Assembly (NCBI GenBank): GCA_028023455.1
Contig: JAQFVV010012398.1
Location: forward strand, 5,420,682 to 5,484,681
Origin: Epiperipatus broadwayi
Lineage: Eukaryota; Onychophora; Udeonychophora; Euonychophora; Peripatidae
Reading direction: 5' to 3'
DNA: 64,000 nucleotides
Shown: positions 11,258 through 24,800 of the stretch, piece by piece
Layout: each line of letters begins with the position of its first letter
Numbering within the stretch: the first letter of the stretch is position 1
Translations under genes and position numbers: made by a program
The notes under the pieces: generated by a model
Told to the model about the DNA's origin: nothing
Databases searched by the model: none
The model's input: only the letters and a program-made list of their open reading frames with translations

Positions 11258-12400
11258 TTTCATCAAATCTTTTATTGATTGATCTTTTTGTCATATAGTT
11301 TTTATATATTTCTTTTATCTATTTGGTTTTTGTTAAATTGATTATAATCTGTCTATTGACCTTTTTATTAAATCTATTCAAAACTGAAAAGTTTTTTTGA
11401 TCTCATAAATCCTTTGAAAAACACCTTATTTTCAAATCTTTTTTAAAAGATTAAATGTAAATATTGTTATAATATTATTTTTTGTTTTTCCTGAATGTTT
11501 TTTGGAGTATTTCATTTAATTGAGTTTGCTTATAAGATTTACATCTTTTTTAATTTTAGCTTTTCTCTTTTCTGGGCTATTAACATTGTATTTTGTGTGA
11601 TTTTTCATATTGATTTTTAGATTATTTTTTCTTAGTCAAAGTTTTCTTAAATTTATCTTTCTTTTATTTTTTTAATTACTATTTCTAGTTCATCTGGCAT
11701 CTTAAATTACAGCCAGAATTTTAAAATAGTTTTTGATATTATTTAATATATTTAAAATGTTGAATATATCTGTGGACTTTTTTTTTTTCCAGCTTTATTT
11801 GAAGTTTACTAATTTCGCAACCTGCTTCTGACATTTTATTAAAATTTATGTTTTTTATTTCTGTTTGTCTTTGATATAATATATTGAATTCTGTAAAATC
11901 CATCAGTTGATGTTTATGTGTAATCACACTGATTTCTAGCAAAATGTATTGTTAATTAATAGAACATTAAATTGACAAAAAATTATTAGCATTTTTCTGC
12001 TTTGTTTTTCTGTCAATCATAATTTTATCTAATAATTTTTAATTTCACTTTATTATTTATAATCTATATATTGCATTTGAAACACACATCCACGAAGCTT
12101 TATTCAAAATTTTACAATTGCTTAGCGCTTTCGGAACTTCGTGCTCCCATATTCATAGCATTTCACAATTTAAATGACCTATAAAATAAATAATAGATAG
12201 AAATAGTAATAAAAATGTATGTGTTTTATTTAGTTTGTATGTTTACATTGCTGTTTAAATTTTTCCAGGTTTATATATATGGATAAATAGAAATATATTA
12301 TCATTACAGATCTATTTTCTAATAGTAATTTTAATTCATTAAAATGGTAGTTAATGTATATTTAGAAATTAACATTAGATCTTGATCAATGTGATTATAT
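11258..12400. other. unassigned AT-rich DNA
   Basis: T-rich low-complexity sequence. I see no gene or repeat I can support. Confidence 0.5.
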
Positions 12401-12414
12401 AATAATAATTGTAT

Positions 12415-12495
12415 CCTCTGTAATGTCTTCGGATTGATTCCACTTCTAGCACCTCCAGCACTTAAACTTTTTATGAACTTCCAAGCAATAAAGCC
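12415..12495 (+). repeat. SINE family B, partial copy
   Basis: Contains TCCAGCACTTAAACTTTTTA and TGAACTTCCAAGCAATAA, matching the 3' body of the copies near 38700 and 39060. The tRNA-like head is mostly unrecognisable here. Confidence 0.55.
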
Positions 12496-12814
12496 TTTCA
12501 GTTATTTAATTGTATTGCTGATTATTTTAAATGTTATGTGATCACTATTATTATGATAATTACTTTTTAACAATGACTATTTACAGCTAGATAATTTGAT
12601 AATAATTGAGTGATTATTTTCTTAATATTCACGGAGTTCTTCTCTTCATAAAGTTTTTTTAAGATATATAAAATAAAGATGTCAACTAGTGTAGTTAGCT
12701 CTGTCACTTCTATAAACAGTATGTAAATGGAATATTACTAGCAAATCATTCTTTAACTAATTACATTAATTTTATTTTTATTTGATTTCCACAAGACATC
12801 TTTTTATTATTTAG

Positions 12815-12873
12815 GATGCAGAAGTCAAAACTGAAACAAAATCACCCAATAAAGATGAACAGAATCTTCCCAA
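12815..12873 (+). CDS. POLRMT: POLRMT-like exon A (first exon seen)
   Basis: Acceptor ..TTATTTAG before 12815, donor GTAAGA at 12874. Encodes a hydrophilic linker (DAEVKTETKSPNK..) and leaves two bases completed by the next exon. It has low sequence conservation and is accepted because its phase joins exon B exactly. Confidence 0.6.
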
Positions 12874-15800
12874 GTAAGAATTGCCCTTTAATATTTTATT
12901 CCATGAATATTTTTTTTACTATTATTTTTGAACTTGTGATCTCTGACTTTTAGAATAATGAAAGTGGATGAGATTAAACAGCAAAATGCTTTTTTTTCCA
13001 ATTATGTACACTGCTTGGATGCTTGCCACATGATACTGACAGCTTTGCATTGTCACAAGTAAGTCACTTCATTTTTACTTTAAATTCTGGTTTTTTTTTT
13101 AATTATCTTTAATTAATGTATTAAATAGTTTGTACTTATCATAATAAGAAAACTTTAGGTTTTCTTCTAATACAAATATTACAGAAGTTATAATTCTGAT
13201 GAAAAATATACATAGAAATTATATTTTTTCTGTTAATTATTAATTATAATAGTTTCTCTTTATCCACAACCTTACACTCTGCAATTTCACAACTCATTGT
13301 TTGGAAAAAAATATGAAAATTAATTTCAAGAAGTAGAAATTTGTAATTTCAATCTTGTACATTTTGATGTGCACCTATATCTTAATAGATGAATTATCTT
13401 TTTGAAAGCTGTTTCCTACATTTCAGAAATTTAAGGATTATCTAACTGATAAGGGAATATGCTATGTACTTACAGTGCTATATCATCCCAAATCTATATA
13501 GGTTTGCAGAGAAGGCATTTCATGATTTAAAATCTGTTGTGGAAGCATTATTATTAGATGCAATGTTTTACCAGTGCTTTATCCTGTGTATAGCTTCTAA
13601 TAAGACACCAGTCATATTGTTAAGGTGCAGAAAATTCCATACTCACTTTTCTAAATTATTGCCTTTTACAAATGAAAATGTAATAGACCTTGTGGATTAT
13701 GAAAATTTTAAAGGAGAAAGCATGTGGATACATGATACTTTAAAAAATAAATGGTTACTAGGATTAATAATGAAAATCTCAGAAAATTAGGTTGATACAA
13801 GAAGATAACAAAAATATTTCATAAGCATAACCACTTAAGATCACATGAAAGTGAGTCATCAGATGCTGATAGATTTAATGTTTAGTTGTGGACCAAACTG
13901 TATATCGATCAAGTTGGAACAAACAATTCAGTAAGGGATCAAACTGTTGAACCAGTTGAGGATTGTGATACCTCAAGCGAGCTCCAACTAAAGGGACTAA
14001 CACCATAAGAAGAGGAACAAAGACATTTCCCTAGAAGAGCTCATGTCCACAGAAACCTGCAAACTTAAAGAATTATATATGCGAATAATAGCTTTATTTT
14101 TAGAAGAGGGGAAAGGAGTGGACTGTCTTGCATCGATAATATATGTGAATGTAATTAAAGATTATTATTTTTTACTATGTAAACATGTGCAGACAATACA
14201 TGAATAAATTGATGTCAATTATACATTTAAATGAAATTATGAAAATGTGGAACAATTACTTGTGTGTGCAATAAAGGCCAGGGTGAATAATGAAGAAGCT
14301 AATATGTGTATAATGAATTGTAAAGAAACTTAATAAGTGCATATATGATTCACATTGCAATGTAGTGGATCGTCTGTATAATGTTATAGTTATAATGGAT
14401 TTATGTTCCTAACATATATATTTACATAGCAGTTATTCCCAAATGGAAGTGTAAAGGACTTTCTTCATTTAATAAGCATACAATAGAATTATATTTATCT
14501 AGTGAGCATGTATAGAAAATGACACACGAATTTATTTATAGACTAGATATTTTTCTGAAATCTCTCCTCATTTTTTGTTCTTATTTTCTCTTATTTGTTA
14601 TTGATATTACATAAATTTATTTTATTACAATAAACTTTGTAGTTAAATTTATTTAAAACTCATCAATGCTGCCTGATTGGTATTCAAATACCCTCAGGCT
14701 ATAGCAGAAATATATCGTATGATTTCAAAATCACAGTATTAGAATGCACTGAATTTTAGTTTAATACACTTTCTTTCATGTACTTTCTATAAATAATATT
14801 TTAAATGAATAATATTAATCACTGATCATAATTAAATCAAGACTTAAAATTGTATATTTCATTTTCATATACATGATCATGAATTTATGGTAAAATAAAA
14901 TTATTTTTAGCTTAACAATTATTAAAACTATCTATAAAATTAACAAAAATAACACAATTATCCCAGCTTATATAATACTGCTTAGCAGCAAATTCTTTTT
15001 CTCTTACTATTATTATAGTCTAGTATAAGCTTTAATAATCAGTATAATCCAGTCCTATCCAATAATCTCAGATTGGTTTATTCTTTATGGCTTTCTTCAG
15101 TGAGGAGCTTTGTATCTGAAATCAGTGAAACTGAATCTTTTGGATCTACTCTATCTTTTCTCCAGCAGCCTTCTTTTACCTCTTTCTTTTGCTATTATTA
15201 CACACTATCATCTGGAATCTATTGATTATTAAACTTTACAATTATAATGGTCGGGGTGGATTGAAAGTTGGAATCTTACTGTATCTGCCGTACAGGGCGT
15301 CACCAGGCTATTGGAACCTGGAAAATTTATATAGTAGCAGATACACGCTGTTAAGATATAATTTTTAGATATATATTTTATTCCAACCTTCAACCCATGC
15401 CACTAGCTCATGGAGACCCAGAAACTTAATATAACTTCTTAAAATGTATTTTAATAAAGACATTTCAATAAAATAAATAAATAAGCTGCTGCCATACACA
15501 AAAAGTTTTATTGACGCATATATAAATATTTAAAATTGAGGAATAAAATTTATCTTGTTTATATTTTAATATAATAATCTGCACAGATGGATTTTAATAA
15601 GAGTTTGTTTTATAATGTTGAGTATAGATACACTATATGGATTCGTTCAAAAAAGAAAATATCCTATAGCCCTTATTTAACCCTAGGCCAAAAGTTCGCA
15701 GTCAAACCAACGCCAATCTATCTGATATCAATGCAGCATGAATATGACGGCACAGTACCATACTGTCAGGAATACATATCTGAACAGCAGGGTTATATAG

Positions 15801-18800
15801 AAGAAATTGTCTCTCGTCCAGTACAGGAATGTTACATCTGTATGGCGAGAAGAACAATAAAATAAATAAAGAGAAAACTCCATAGGAAGGGATTGCGGTC
15901 CTTTTTGCCGACTTACCATCCCATTCCATAGGCTAAAGGGTTGATCCAAGGAGCAGGGAACATGTCTGCTTCCGATGGTCGATAAGAATGGGATTACTTT
16001 TCCCAAGTACGGCGTAAAGGTGATCCTGCACATAGCGGATCTTCATACTCCATTTACTAATTACACCAATATATCCAATACATTAACCCAATTTAACCGC
16101 GAAACAACTAACCTAAGATTAACCCTCCCTTAAACTAACAAACTTAACGAATCTATATAGCCGTCCACACCCAACTTAAATTTAGATACAGTCAAATAAT
16201 TTAATTAATACGAAATTATTAAAGAAAGAAAAATGGAAATGATCATTAGCTTAGACAATTTATACATAAAATTAATTTAGAAATTTTCTTTAAGTCAGAT
16301 AAGTTCCTTTAAAGTTAAGTTTAACTTATTTTGCTTACAGAAGTTATATTGAAACAAGTCTATAATGACAAAAGTTCATATTTTCAATGGTAGATTTCCT
16401 GGAGTCTGTTTATCCATTTTTGTGATCACTGTTGTTGACTGTTTGTCCTTTGAAATGGAGCCACTACTTGCCATTCAGTTGGTCAAGAACCGGCTTCTGG
16501 AGGCATCAGCTGGTTGACCGGAAATTAAATCTACTGCAGGCTCCTACATCATGGAGCCTGCAATACAGCTACAGTTTATAGATAGATTAATAGTCAGCAT
16601 CCAAGATAACAACAATAATAATTATATTTGTATTAGCCTCTTATCAGTAAATTTTTGGATTCAATGAGCAAGATGTCACTAATCCTAGAGTCTCTTTTTT
16701 GGTCCATGGTATGGCTTGGTGCTTCCATTGGTCAATCTTTAGTTTATTTATCTATCTCCTATCTGACTTTTTTTTAAATATATACGAACCCCAAGGGCTA
16801 GTTTGCTTTTCGTTTAATTAAAAGAACAATCATTTCCATTTTGAGATTACAGGAATTAATTAATACCGGTTTCCATTTTTATTTATGTTACTTTAGAAAA
16901 AATTATCTTTACTTTTTTTTTTTATTTATAAAAAGAAAAAATACTTTTAAATTTTCCATGTGTGCAAAAAACAACTCTTTTTAATTTTAGCTTTTAGTTT
17001 TTAATAAATTTATTTTTATTTACGAACTTAAGTTTTTATTTTAATTTTAAATTAATGTAACGGCATATTGTATACCATTACACAATAGATGTCATAATAG
17101 TTGTGAGAGAAAAATAATCTGCCGCTGAACAATATTTTATAAGCCAGGATCACATGATGTGTTATTGCTTTCTCATTCAGTCCCTGGCCAAACAAAGAAA
17201 GATACTTACATTTATTAAAAAACTGAGAACATCATAATATATTAATACTAACTGGTTTCATATTTATATGACTATATAAGCAAGTTGACTTAGATTGAAA
17301 ACATTAATTTCTTATCAGTTTGTGTTAATAAAACGAAGAGATAAAAGATGGGTGCTAGAGGAAAAGTGCAATAGATCCAGATGCAATGTTCCTCATTGAT
17401 GAAAGCCATAAGTTAGAAACTATTTTGGGTATATTGGATGGAGCAGCACTGGATAGGGATTTATATCAGGCATAAAGTTTACACTAGATGGCATAACAAA
17501 TTATTTGCTGCTAAACATAGCGGTAACATCAGTTTTATGTAAAAGTTTTTTCATATATGGTGGCTGGAAGAGTTGTAAAATGGATGGAAGAGAATAATGT
17601 AGTGGGGGAAATGCAAGGAAGTTTTAGGTCAGATAGGCATATAGGAGATAGTTTATTTGTAGTTACACAACTTATGGATATGAGTAGGAATTCAGGTAGA
17701 TCGTTATATATGAGTTTTATAGATATAGAGAAGGCATTCTGATAGAGTAAATAGAAATAGATTATGAGTAAGTTTAGCAAATTTGGGGATGGATGAAGCT
17801 TTAATAAATATTATTAAGAAATTATATGAAAATAATTACTATACTTATCAGTTAGGGGATATAGAATCAGTTAAAGTTAAAAATGGGGTGGGACTAAGGC
17901 AAGGATGCCCTATGTCATTTATTTTGTTTTTGTTTTATTTGAGTGAAATGGAGAAAGCAATAGAAAGACTAGGAAGAGGGATAGAGATACCATTAATAGG
18001 TGGCAAGGGAGTATATACTTTGTTGGGTTTTTTTTTTTTTGTGGATGATATATTTTTGTGTGCAGTAAGAAGAGAAGATATGGAAGCTATGCTGAGGGCA
18101 TGTGCAAGGGTGGGTAAAGAGATGGGGATTAAATTTAGTGAAGAAAAATCAAATATAATGATGGTTAATACTGGGGAAAGAGAAGATATAGAATTTTTAT
18201 TGGGGGATATAAAGTTAAGTGTAGTAATCAGGAAAATTACTTGGATGAATGGGAGAAAAAATTGGTAAATGAAGCAAAGAAAAGAAAGGGTTTGGTAAAG
18301 AATTTAACAAGTGTTTTTATATAATAAATATGATGTAGCTAGAATTGTATGGAAGGGAGTTGCAGTAGCAGGGTTAACATATGGTAATGATGTGTTATAT
18401 GTTAGTAAAGGGGTATTAGATTACTTAGAAAAAGTACAAAGGGAAGTAAGAAGACATGCATTGGATGCAGATGTGTGGACAGCGAGGCAATTCAAGGAGA
18501 AATGGAATGGTCAAGTTTTTATATGAGAGATGCAAAAAGTAAAATGAAAATGTTTGGTAAGTTGCAGTTTATGAATAATAAAAGAATAACAAAATAGTAT
18601 TTAATTGGGTTATGAGTAAAGGGCAGGCAACAGATGGGTGAGAAATGTAATGTGGTATGCAAAAGATTGGGATAAAGAATTTATATCAGTATACTTGTAT
18701 AAAAGATGGGATGATTGTGTTAGGAGGATTGTTGAGTGTTATAGTGGTAAGGACTGGGATAAAAGAATAGATGCATTCAGGGCCGGCGCTGGGTACTAGG

Positions 18801-21800
18801 CGCCCGCATGCAAATTTGATTTTGGTGCCCCTGTCAATATGTATGTTTACTAAGGTGACCCGACCGTGTCCCGTGGCGTTTTAAAAAAGTCATGATTTTT
18901 AGAAAGAATGCACGATGTAATGCTATTTTTGATATCAAAAATAGCATAAAATTGATTGTTAAATTATATATTATTTCATACAAACGGTTTGTATGAAATA
19001 ATATATAATTTAACACGGCAAATTTAGATGTTAGAAAAATTTGCAGAAATTTTAAAAATAATGTGTTTGTTAAAAATAGACAGAGTGATTCAAATATATA
19101 TATATAATAAATTAAAAAAAAATAATGTTTGAGATTAAAATATTTAAATGTTTAAAATAATTTTCGAAAAACATTTACATATTTTAATCTCAAATATTTT
19201 TTTTTTAAAATTTCATATTTATTATTTGCGTCACTGTCTGTTTTTAACAAACCCATTATTTTTAAAATTTTTGCTAATTTTTCTAACCTCTAAATTTATG
19301 CAAATATTAGCAAATTTAATAATAAATTTACAATTTATAAATGAAATAATTTTAAAAAAAGATAATATTACAAACATACATATTTAATTTATTATTATTA
19401 ATGTACGCTATATCTATATAAACGCTCCATATAAACCAAATTTTTAATCAGCCCCCCCCCCCCCGGTCAATGGTGTCCCGTTTACCAATGTTAAAATCTG
19501 GTCACTTTAATGTATACCACCTACATGTTATAAATATTAGTGTACAAAATCTTTCTAAGGGAAACAAACAAGGCAATGTAAATAAATAATTTTTAATATT
19601 AAAAAAAAAGAAAATACAGTTAAAAAAAGTAAATGCATTACAAAACATGTTATAATTTTATACTCCTTGACTTCATATTAATAAACCTTGATATGATTGT
19701 ATTTATTTCCAGTTCTGCACAAATATCATTTTCAATAGCAATTAATGCCAAATTAACAAGCCGTTTTTGTGACATAGTTGTTCTCAAGTAAGTTTTAATT
19801 AATTTTAACTTAGAAAAAGAGCGCTCACCGCTTGCAACACTAACAGGTAATGTTAATAATATTCTTAAAGCTATTGATAAGTTTGGCATAGATAAATTAT
19901 TAGAAACTATAAAATTAAGTGTTTCGAAAGGGTTTTGAGAATTTAAAAAATCCTTTTGAAAAATATCTCGAAAAGCACATAATTCGTCGAATAAATCTGT
20001 AGCATTAATATCTTTACTGTTATCAAATTTCAAAATATTTTCTAAATCTTTGCATTTTGCTTGTAACTCGCTCTTATTAATTTCTGATATTTTATATAGA
20101 AAATTGAAATTATTATAACATGCTTTGAGGAGTTCAAAGCGTTCTGTTAAAGAATTAATCGCTACATCTAAAAGTGTAAAAAACATGTTTATTTTAAATT
20201 TTTCTTCAGGTATTTGAGGTGTTTCGTCCTGATGCTCGTAATCAAATTGACGAGTTTTTTTCCGTTGTCGAACTTCTTTGGCAGTTTTAAATTCTTTCTC
20301 TCCATCAACCTCTTCGCTAAGTTCATCTGCAATTTTGAGAATGTTTTTGAAATTTGAATCTGATCGATATTCTCGTAAAAATTTATTTAGATTTGCGATC
20401 GATTCTAAAGCAAGTGAAGCATTCATATTTACATTTTGGAGCATTTTACTGACAGGATTTATTCTATTTAATATATCATGCCAAATTATTAAAGAACAAA
20501 TAAATTTGTAATCCTTAAGGTTAGTGCAGAGTGATTGAGCTTCATGTTGAATTTCTCTATTAAAAGATTCGTTGTTCATTATTTCATAGAGTGCATCATA
20601 AATTTCACCCAACTGATACCGTAGAGGCCGGATTGCATCAATTCTGCTTTCCCATCGTGTTTCTGATGGTTGTTTTAGAGTTAAAGTTTTAATAAATTTT
20701 AAAAGGATTGACCACCGTTTATAAGATGATGAAAAAAAATTGTATATTTTTTGAACAATTGCAAAAAAACCAATTGTATCTACATTGACTTTGGCGGCAT
20801 CGTTTATGATTAAGTTTAAAGAATGAGCAGCACATGGTACGTAAAATGCACGAGGGTTTTTGGTTAAAATCAAATTTTGAAGTCCAGCCTTTTTGCCTTT
20901 CATGTTGGCCCCATTATCATACCCTTGACCACGCATGTCTTCAATGGGAATCTTCCATTTTTCCAGTTGTTCAATTATTGTTGTACATAAACCTCGTCCA
21001 GTGGAATCTGTTATATCTATGAAACCTAAAAAGTTTTCTCTAATTTTAACCGTTCCATTATTACAAAAAACGAAGCGAATAATTATGGTCATTTGTTCAG
21101 TTTTACTTGCATCTGGTGTACAATCTAAAATAATAGAATAATATTTGGATTTCTTTATCGATAATAAAATTGTTTCCCTAATTGCTGTACTTAAAATTTC
21201 CAATAATTCATTTTGGCTATCTTTGCTCAAATAATGTACTCTATTGTTTTGATCTAGGGCCCTCTCAACATGATTTTCCATAACGGGATCAAACTTCGCA
21301 AATAATTCAATTAATTTTAAAAAATTTCCGTTATTTTTTTCGTATAATTTATCAGATGACTCCGCGAAATGCTAAATTTTGACTACCAAGGAATTTGATA
21401 ATTTCAATCAGCCGTTCCAAAACACTCCTCCAATGTTTCTTTTCCATTTCATATAAATTTTGAGATTGACAATCAATAGTAATTTTGTTTTTTAATCTTT
21501 TCTCAAGTTCATTCCAATTCAATAAACTTTTCATGTGAGCCATACTAGTTTCATGTCTGTGTAAAGTTGTACTTAAATTTCTCCAATTATTGTATCCTTC
21601 TATGAGGCTAGATTCAGTAGATCCAAAAAGTTTGCAACAAAAGCAAAACACAGAGTTCAAAATTTCGGAATAAATAAGCCATTTTCGAAAAACTACTTCT
21701 CCGTTTTCCATTTTTCTATTATAATATACATCAGAAAATTTACGGCCATGTACATCGTTCGGATATATAATATCTTTCTTTTGAACAGGCCCCATTTCTA

Positions 21801-24800
21801 CTAAAATAACACGTAGTTTGTCATCGATTTTATTCCATTCAGCTGGATCTTCTAAATTTGTACACATTTGATATGATATTGGCACAATGACTTTGTTGTC
21901 ACTTAACTGTTTCTTACTAAAATCTTGTTCAATATTTTCAACAGTTCCCTGTGAACTAGATGATGTGCACTGGTTCTTGTTGAGTATAAGCTATTTCAGA
22001 AGCAGTTGATATTTTAAGATATTTATTAAGTGATCCACTTTGTTTTTTAATGTTTGCTATTTTTTCAGCTTGGCGTTTACGATTTTGTGCACCGGATAGT
22101 TTTTTCTTAGTTTTTGATTCCATATTACTTTTACTCATGAACGCCACTTTAAAATAATTTTCAAATGTAATAAATAAATAAATACGGACTCTAATTTATA
22201 TATTTACATCATGTATCTTAATACTTAAGATTATATATCGCTAATTTAGATGTCCAACACAAATTACTTCTTGCGCCAAAATACAAAACTCTATACGCGG
22301 AGGGGAAGAAGTTGTTTAACTTGTTTACCTAAAAAAGGCAGCTAATAAATTGGAAATATTCAGCCATTGACATTAAAAATGGTCAGGTTTTAAAATAACT
22401 CAAGTGTCCAGCTTTTTACGCTTGATTGAACATTTTAGTTTTACCATTGGCAAGATTTTCTTTTGTTATCATATATTTTTCTAATTAACACAGGTGGCCT
22501 GCCAGGCCTGATTTGCGATTTCAATAGAAAATTTCCTGGGATTATAATTATTGTTTACAAGTTCTTACTAAGATTTTAAAATTTGCGATAAACATCATAA
22601 GCAAACGTATGTAATTAATTTGCAAACCTAATTAGTATGCAGAAAAAATAGACTTTTGACAACGATTAAAATATATAAAATAAAAAGTAAACTGAAAATT
22701 ATATTAAGTTTACTGGAATTATACCTATAATATATATTACATACACGTTCGAATATTTATATCAAATTATTATTTAAATAAAAAATTAGAAAATGTTTTA
22801 TTTTGCAATATTATAATCGTTTCTTACGATTTCAAAATTATGTACATGATCTAATATATATATATACGCATATACATACATAAGTTCTAATTTATAATAC
22901 TTTTAGTGTGTGTTTATTTATATATTTGCTAGCAGAAAGTTACTTATAGTTTACTATAAGCAGTACTATATATATATAAACATTACAATATGAAATTTGT
23001 AATATAATAAACTTTATGTTTAGTTTATTGTTCATGATAAATAATAGATTTGATTGTTTTATATTTTTAATATTAAGCAGAGCTTGTGTGCAGGCCTGCT
23101 TGTGTGTGTCATTTAATAAGATATAATATGACTTCATATGATTTTCAATAATCTACTCTCAATAATTTTTGTTGGCGCCTCCTTCTGCCAGCGCCCGCAT
23201 GCCTAGCATGCGTTGCATGCCCGCTTCCGCCGGCCCTGGATGCATTAATAAAGAATAGGGAGTTGGAGAGATAGAGAACTAGTATGGAGAGTAAAAAGAG
23301 TTTAAATATATATAGAAGTAAATGGAACATTGGGTGCAAGTTAATTTATGATAATAGTAAGGAAGGTAGTTTATTGTTTAAGACTCGAACGGGATCTTTA
23401 GCAACAAGAGAATATACATGTAAATGGAAAAATATGGGTGATTTAGTCTGCAAATTGTGTAAGGAAGATATAGAAAATATTAGGCATCTGTTGATTGAAT
23501 GTAAATGCTTGAAAGCAGAAAGGGTACAAATAATGAAGTTTTGGGAGAATAAATATGAACAAAGTGATTATACAGAAAGTGGGTTATTGGTTTTTATGCT
23601 GGGTTTGGGAATAGATAAGGGGGATTTAGATATGAAGGTCATGGAGTTGACAAAGATTATGTTGTGGAAATGGGATGAAGCAGGTTATGGGAAAGCTTAG
23701 GGTGGGGAATGGAAGGGGAAGGTAAAGTGGCTAACAGGTTTTTTGGGGCATAGTTGCTGAGAGATTCCTGACTCCGTTTAAGGAGAAGTCACAGTACATC
23801 ACATCAAACACAATTATTTTGAGAAATAAAAAGTATCTATTGATTATTAAAGTTTACACTAGATGGCATCACAATTGTGTGAGAAAAATTATTTGCTGCT
23901 AAACACACTTATTTTGAGAACTAAAAAATAAATTTATCTTTGAGCTTTACTAACATGATGTAAACAATTAATATGATAATGTGTAAAGAAAATAACTAAA
24001 TCAATGAACACAAATGGCTGATATATATGTGTGTGTAAGATATTTTAGGTATTTTTGTTTGTTCTTTCGTCATCTTTTTAATATTTTATAAGAGTTTCTT
24101 ATCAATTTAGTTTTCTTACCTGTTTATTTGTATTTTTAACAGTGAAAATGTAACTATTTTTTAAAAAAATTATTCTACATAAAAACTGCATATGAATTCC
24201 AAACTAGAAGGTGATAAACTAACAGTAGAATAAAGTTCTAAATAAAAAATATTATTTTAAAAGTATGGATGAAATAAAAATTTAGTACAGGTAATTTTAG
24301 ATTAAGCATTTCATATAATATCATGGAAACAGATAGAAATTGAATATTTACAGCCTCTGTTTTAAATTGATTTGATTTGATTTTTTTTCCAAGGTGAAGT
24401 TAATCTTATACTCATTTTCATTATTTTAAGAAATATCTATTTCATCCTTAATATATAATCGTGTAATGTTTTAAGTGTAAAAAATGAGGATTATTATATT
24501 ATTGTGATATGTTATTATAGTGATGAGAGTTCAGATTTTATCATATCAAATAGAAATTCTTAATAATATGGATTAATATAGTGCAGGTAATATTGTCAAT
24601 ATATTTTTTTTTACACTTTTAAAAGTTTAGTTGAATAGAGTATAAAATTTAAATACAGCAAATTAATTTTAAAGATATTTTTACTCATATTTTTGATTTT
24701 GTATTATATTTTTGTTGTTTAAATAATTGTATTGGATGAAAACTTTACTCTAGGCTGAGGGTTTTGAATGGATTATTCTTAAATATATATGATGAACAAA

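Larger units (their letters stand above)
18778..23238 (-). mobile_element. hAT DNA transposon (ZMYM1-like transposase), 4.46 kb
   Basis: Ends are CAGGGCCGGCG at 18778 and CGCCGGCCCTG at 23228-23238, an 11-bp perfect inverted repeat with further imperfect GC-rich similarity (GGCGCCCGCATGC). It is flanked by the perfect 8-bp duplication GATGCATT, the established hAT signature. It carries a transposase in minus orientation and has inserted into a LINE, itself in a POLRMT-like intron. Confidence 0.95.
17557..23700 (+). pseudogene. LINE reverse transcriptase with C-terminal zinc-binding motif, interrupted
   Basis: RT motifs in order: VGEMQGSFRSDRH (about 17600), FIDIEKAF (17718-17741, then a frame change), LRQGCPMSFILF (about 17895), the catalytic FVDD (about 18037) and KEMGIKFSEEKSN (about 18115). 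Frame changes and stops occur near 17742, 18266 and 18524. Across the hAT insertion the right part (23284-23700) gives ATREYTCKWKN and a CKLC..HLLIEC motif, typical of the Cys-His motif after RT in many non-LTR elements. I do not assign a clade. It is inactive. Confidence 0.78.
17516..23848 (+). mobile_element. 5'-truncated LINE, split by the hAT at 18778-23238
   Basis: Two parts (17516-18777 and 23247-23848) read as one LINE once the hAT and one copy of its target duplication are ignored. The left part begins inside the RT domain. The exact 3' end is uncertain, near 23830-23848. Confidence 0.75.

Noticed and set aside
13464-13790. 108-codon ORF as a separate host gene
   Set aside because: It reads as the C-terminal part of a decayed gypsy integrase, with flanking similarity in other frames.
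15587-15865. 92-codon ORF and the opposing 101-codon ORF at 15728-16033
   Set aside because: They overlap on opposite strands, match no family I recognise and have no splice or start context; kept only as an unassigned patch.
22855-22870. TA/AT dinucleotide runs (also near 61964 and 63340)
   Set aside because: Ordinary short microsatellites for such AT-rich DNA.
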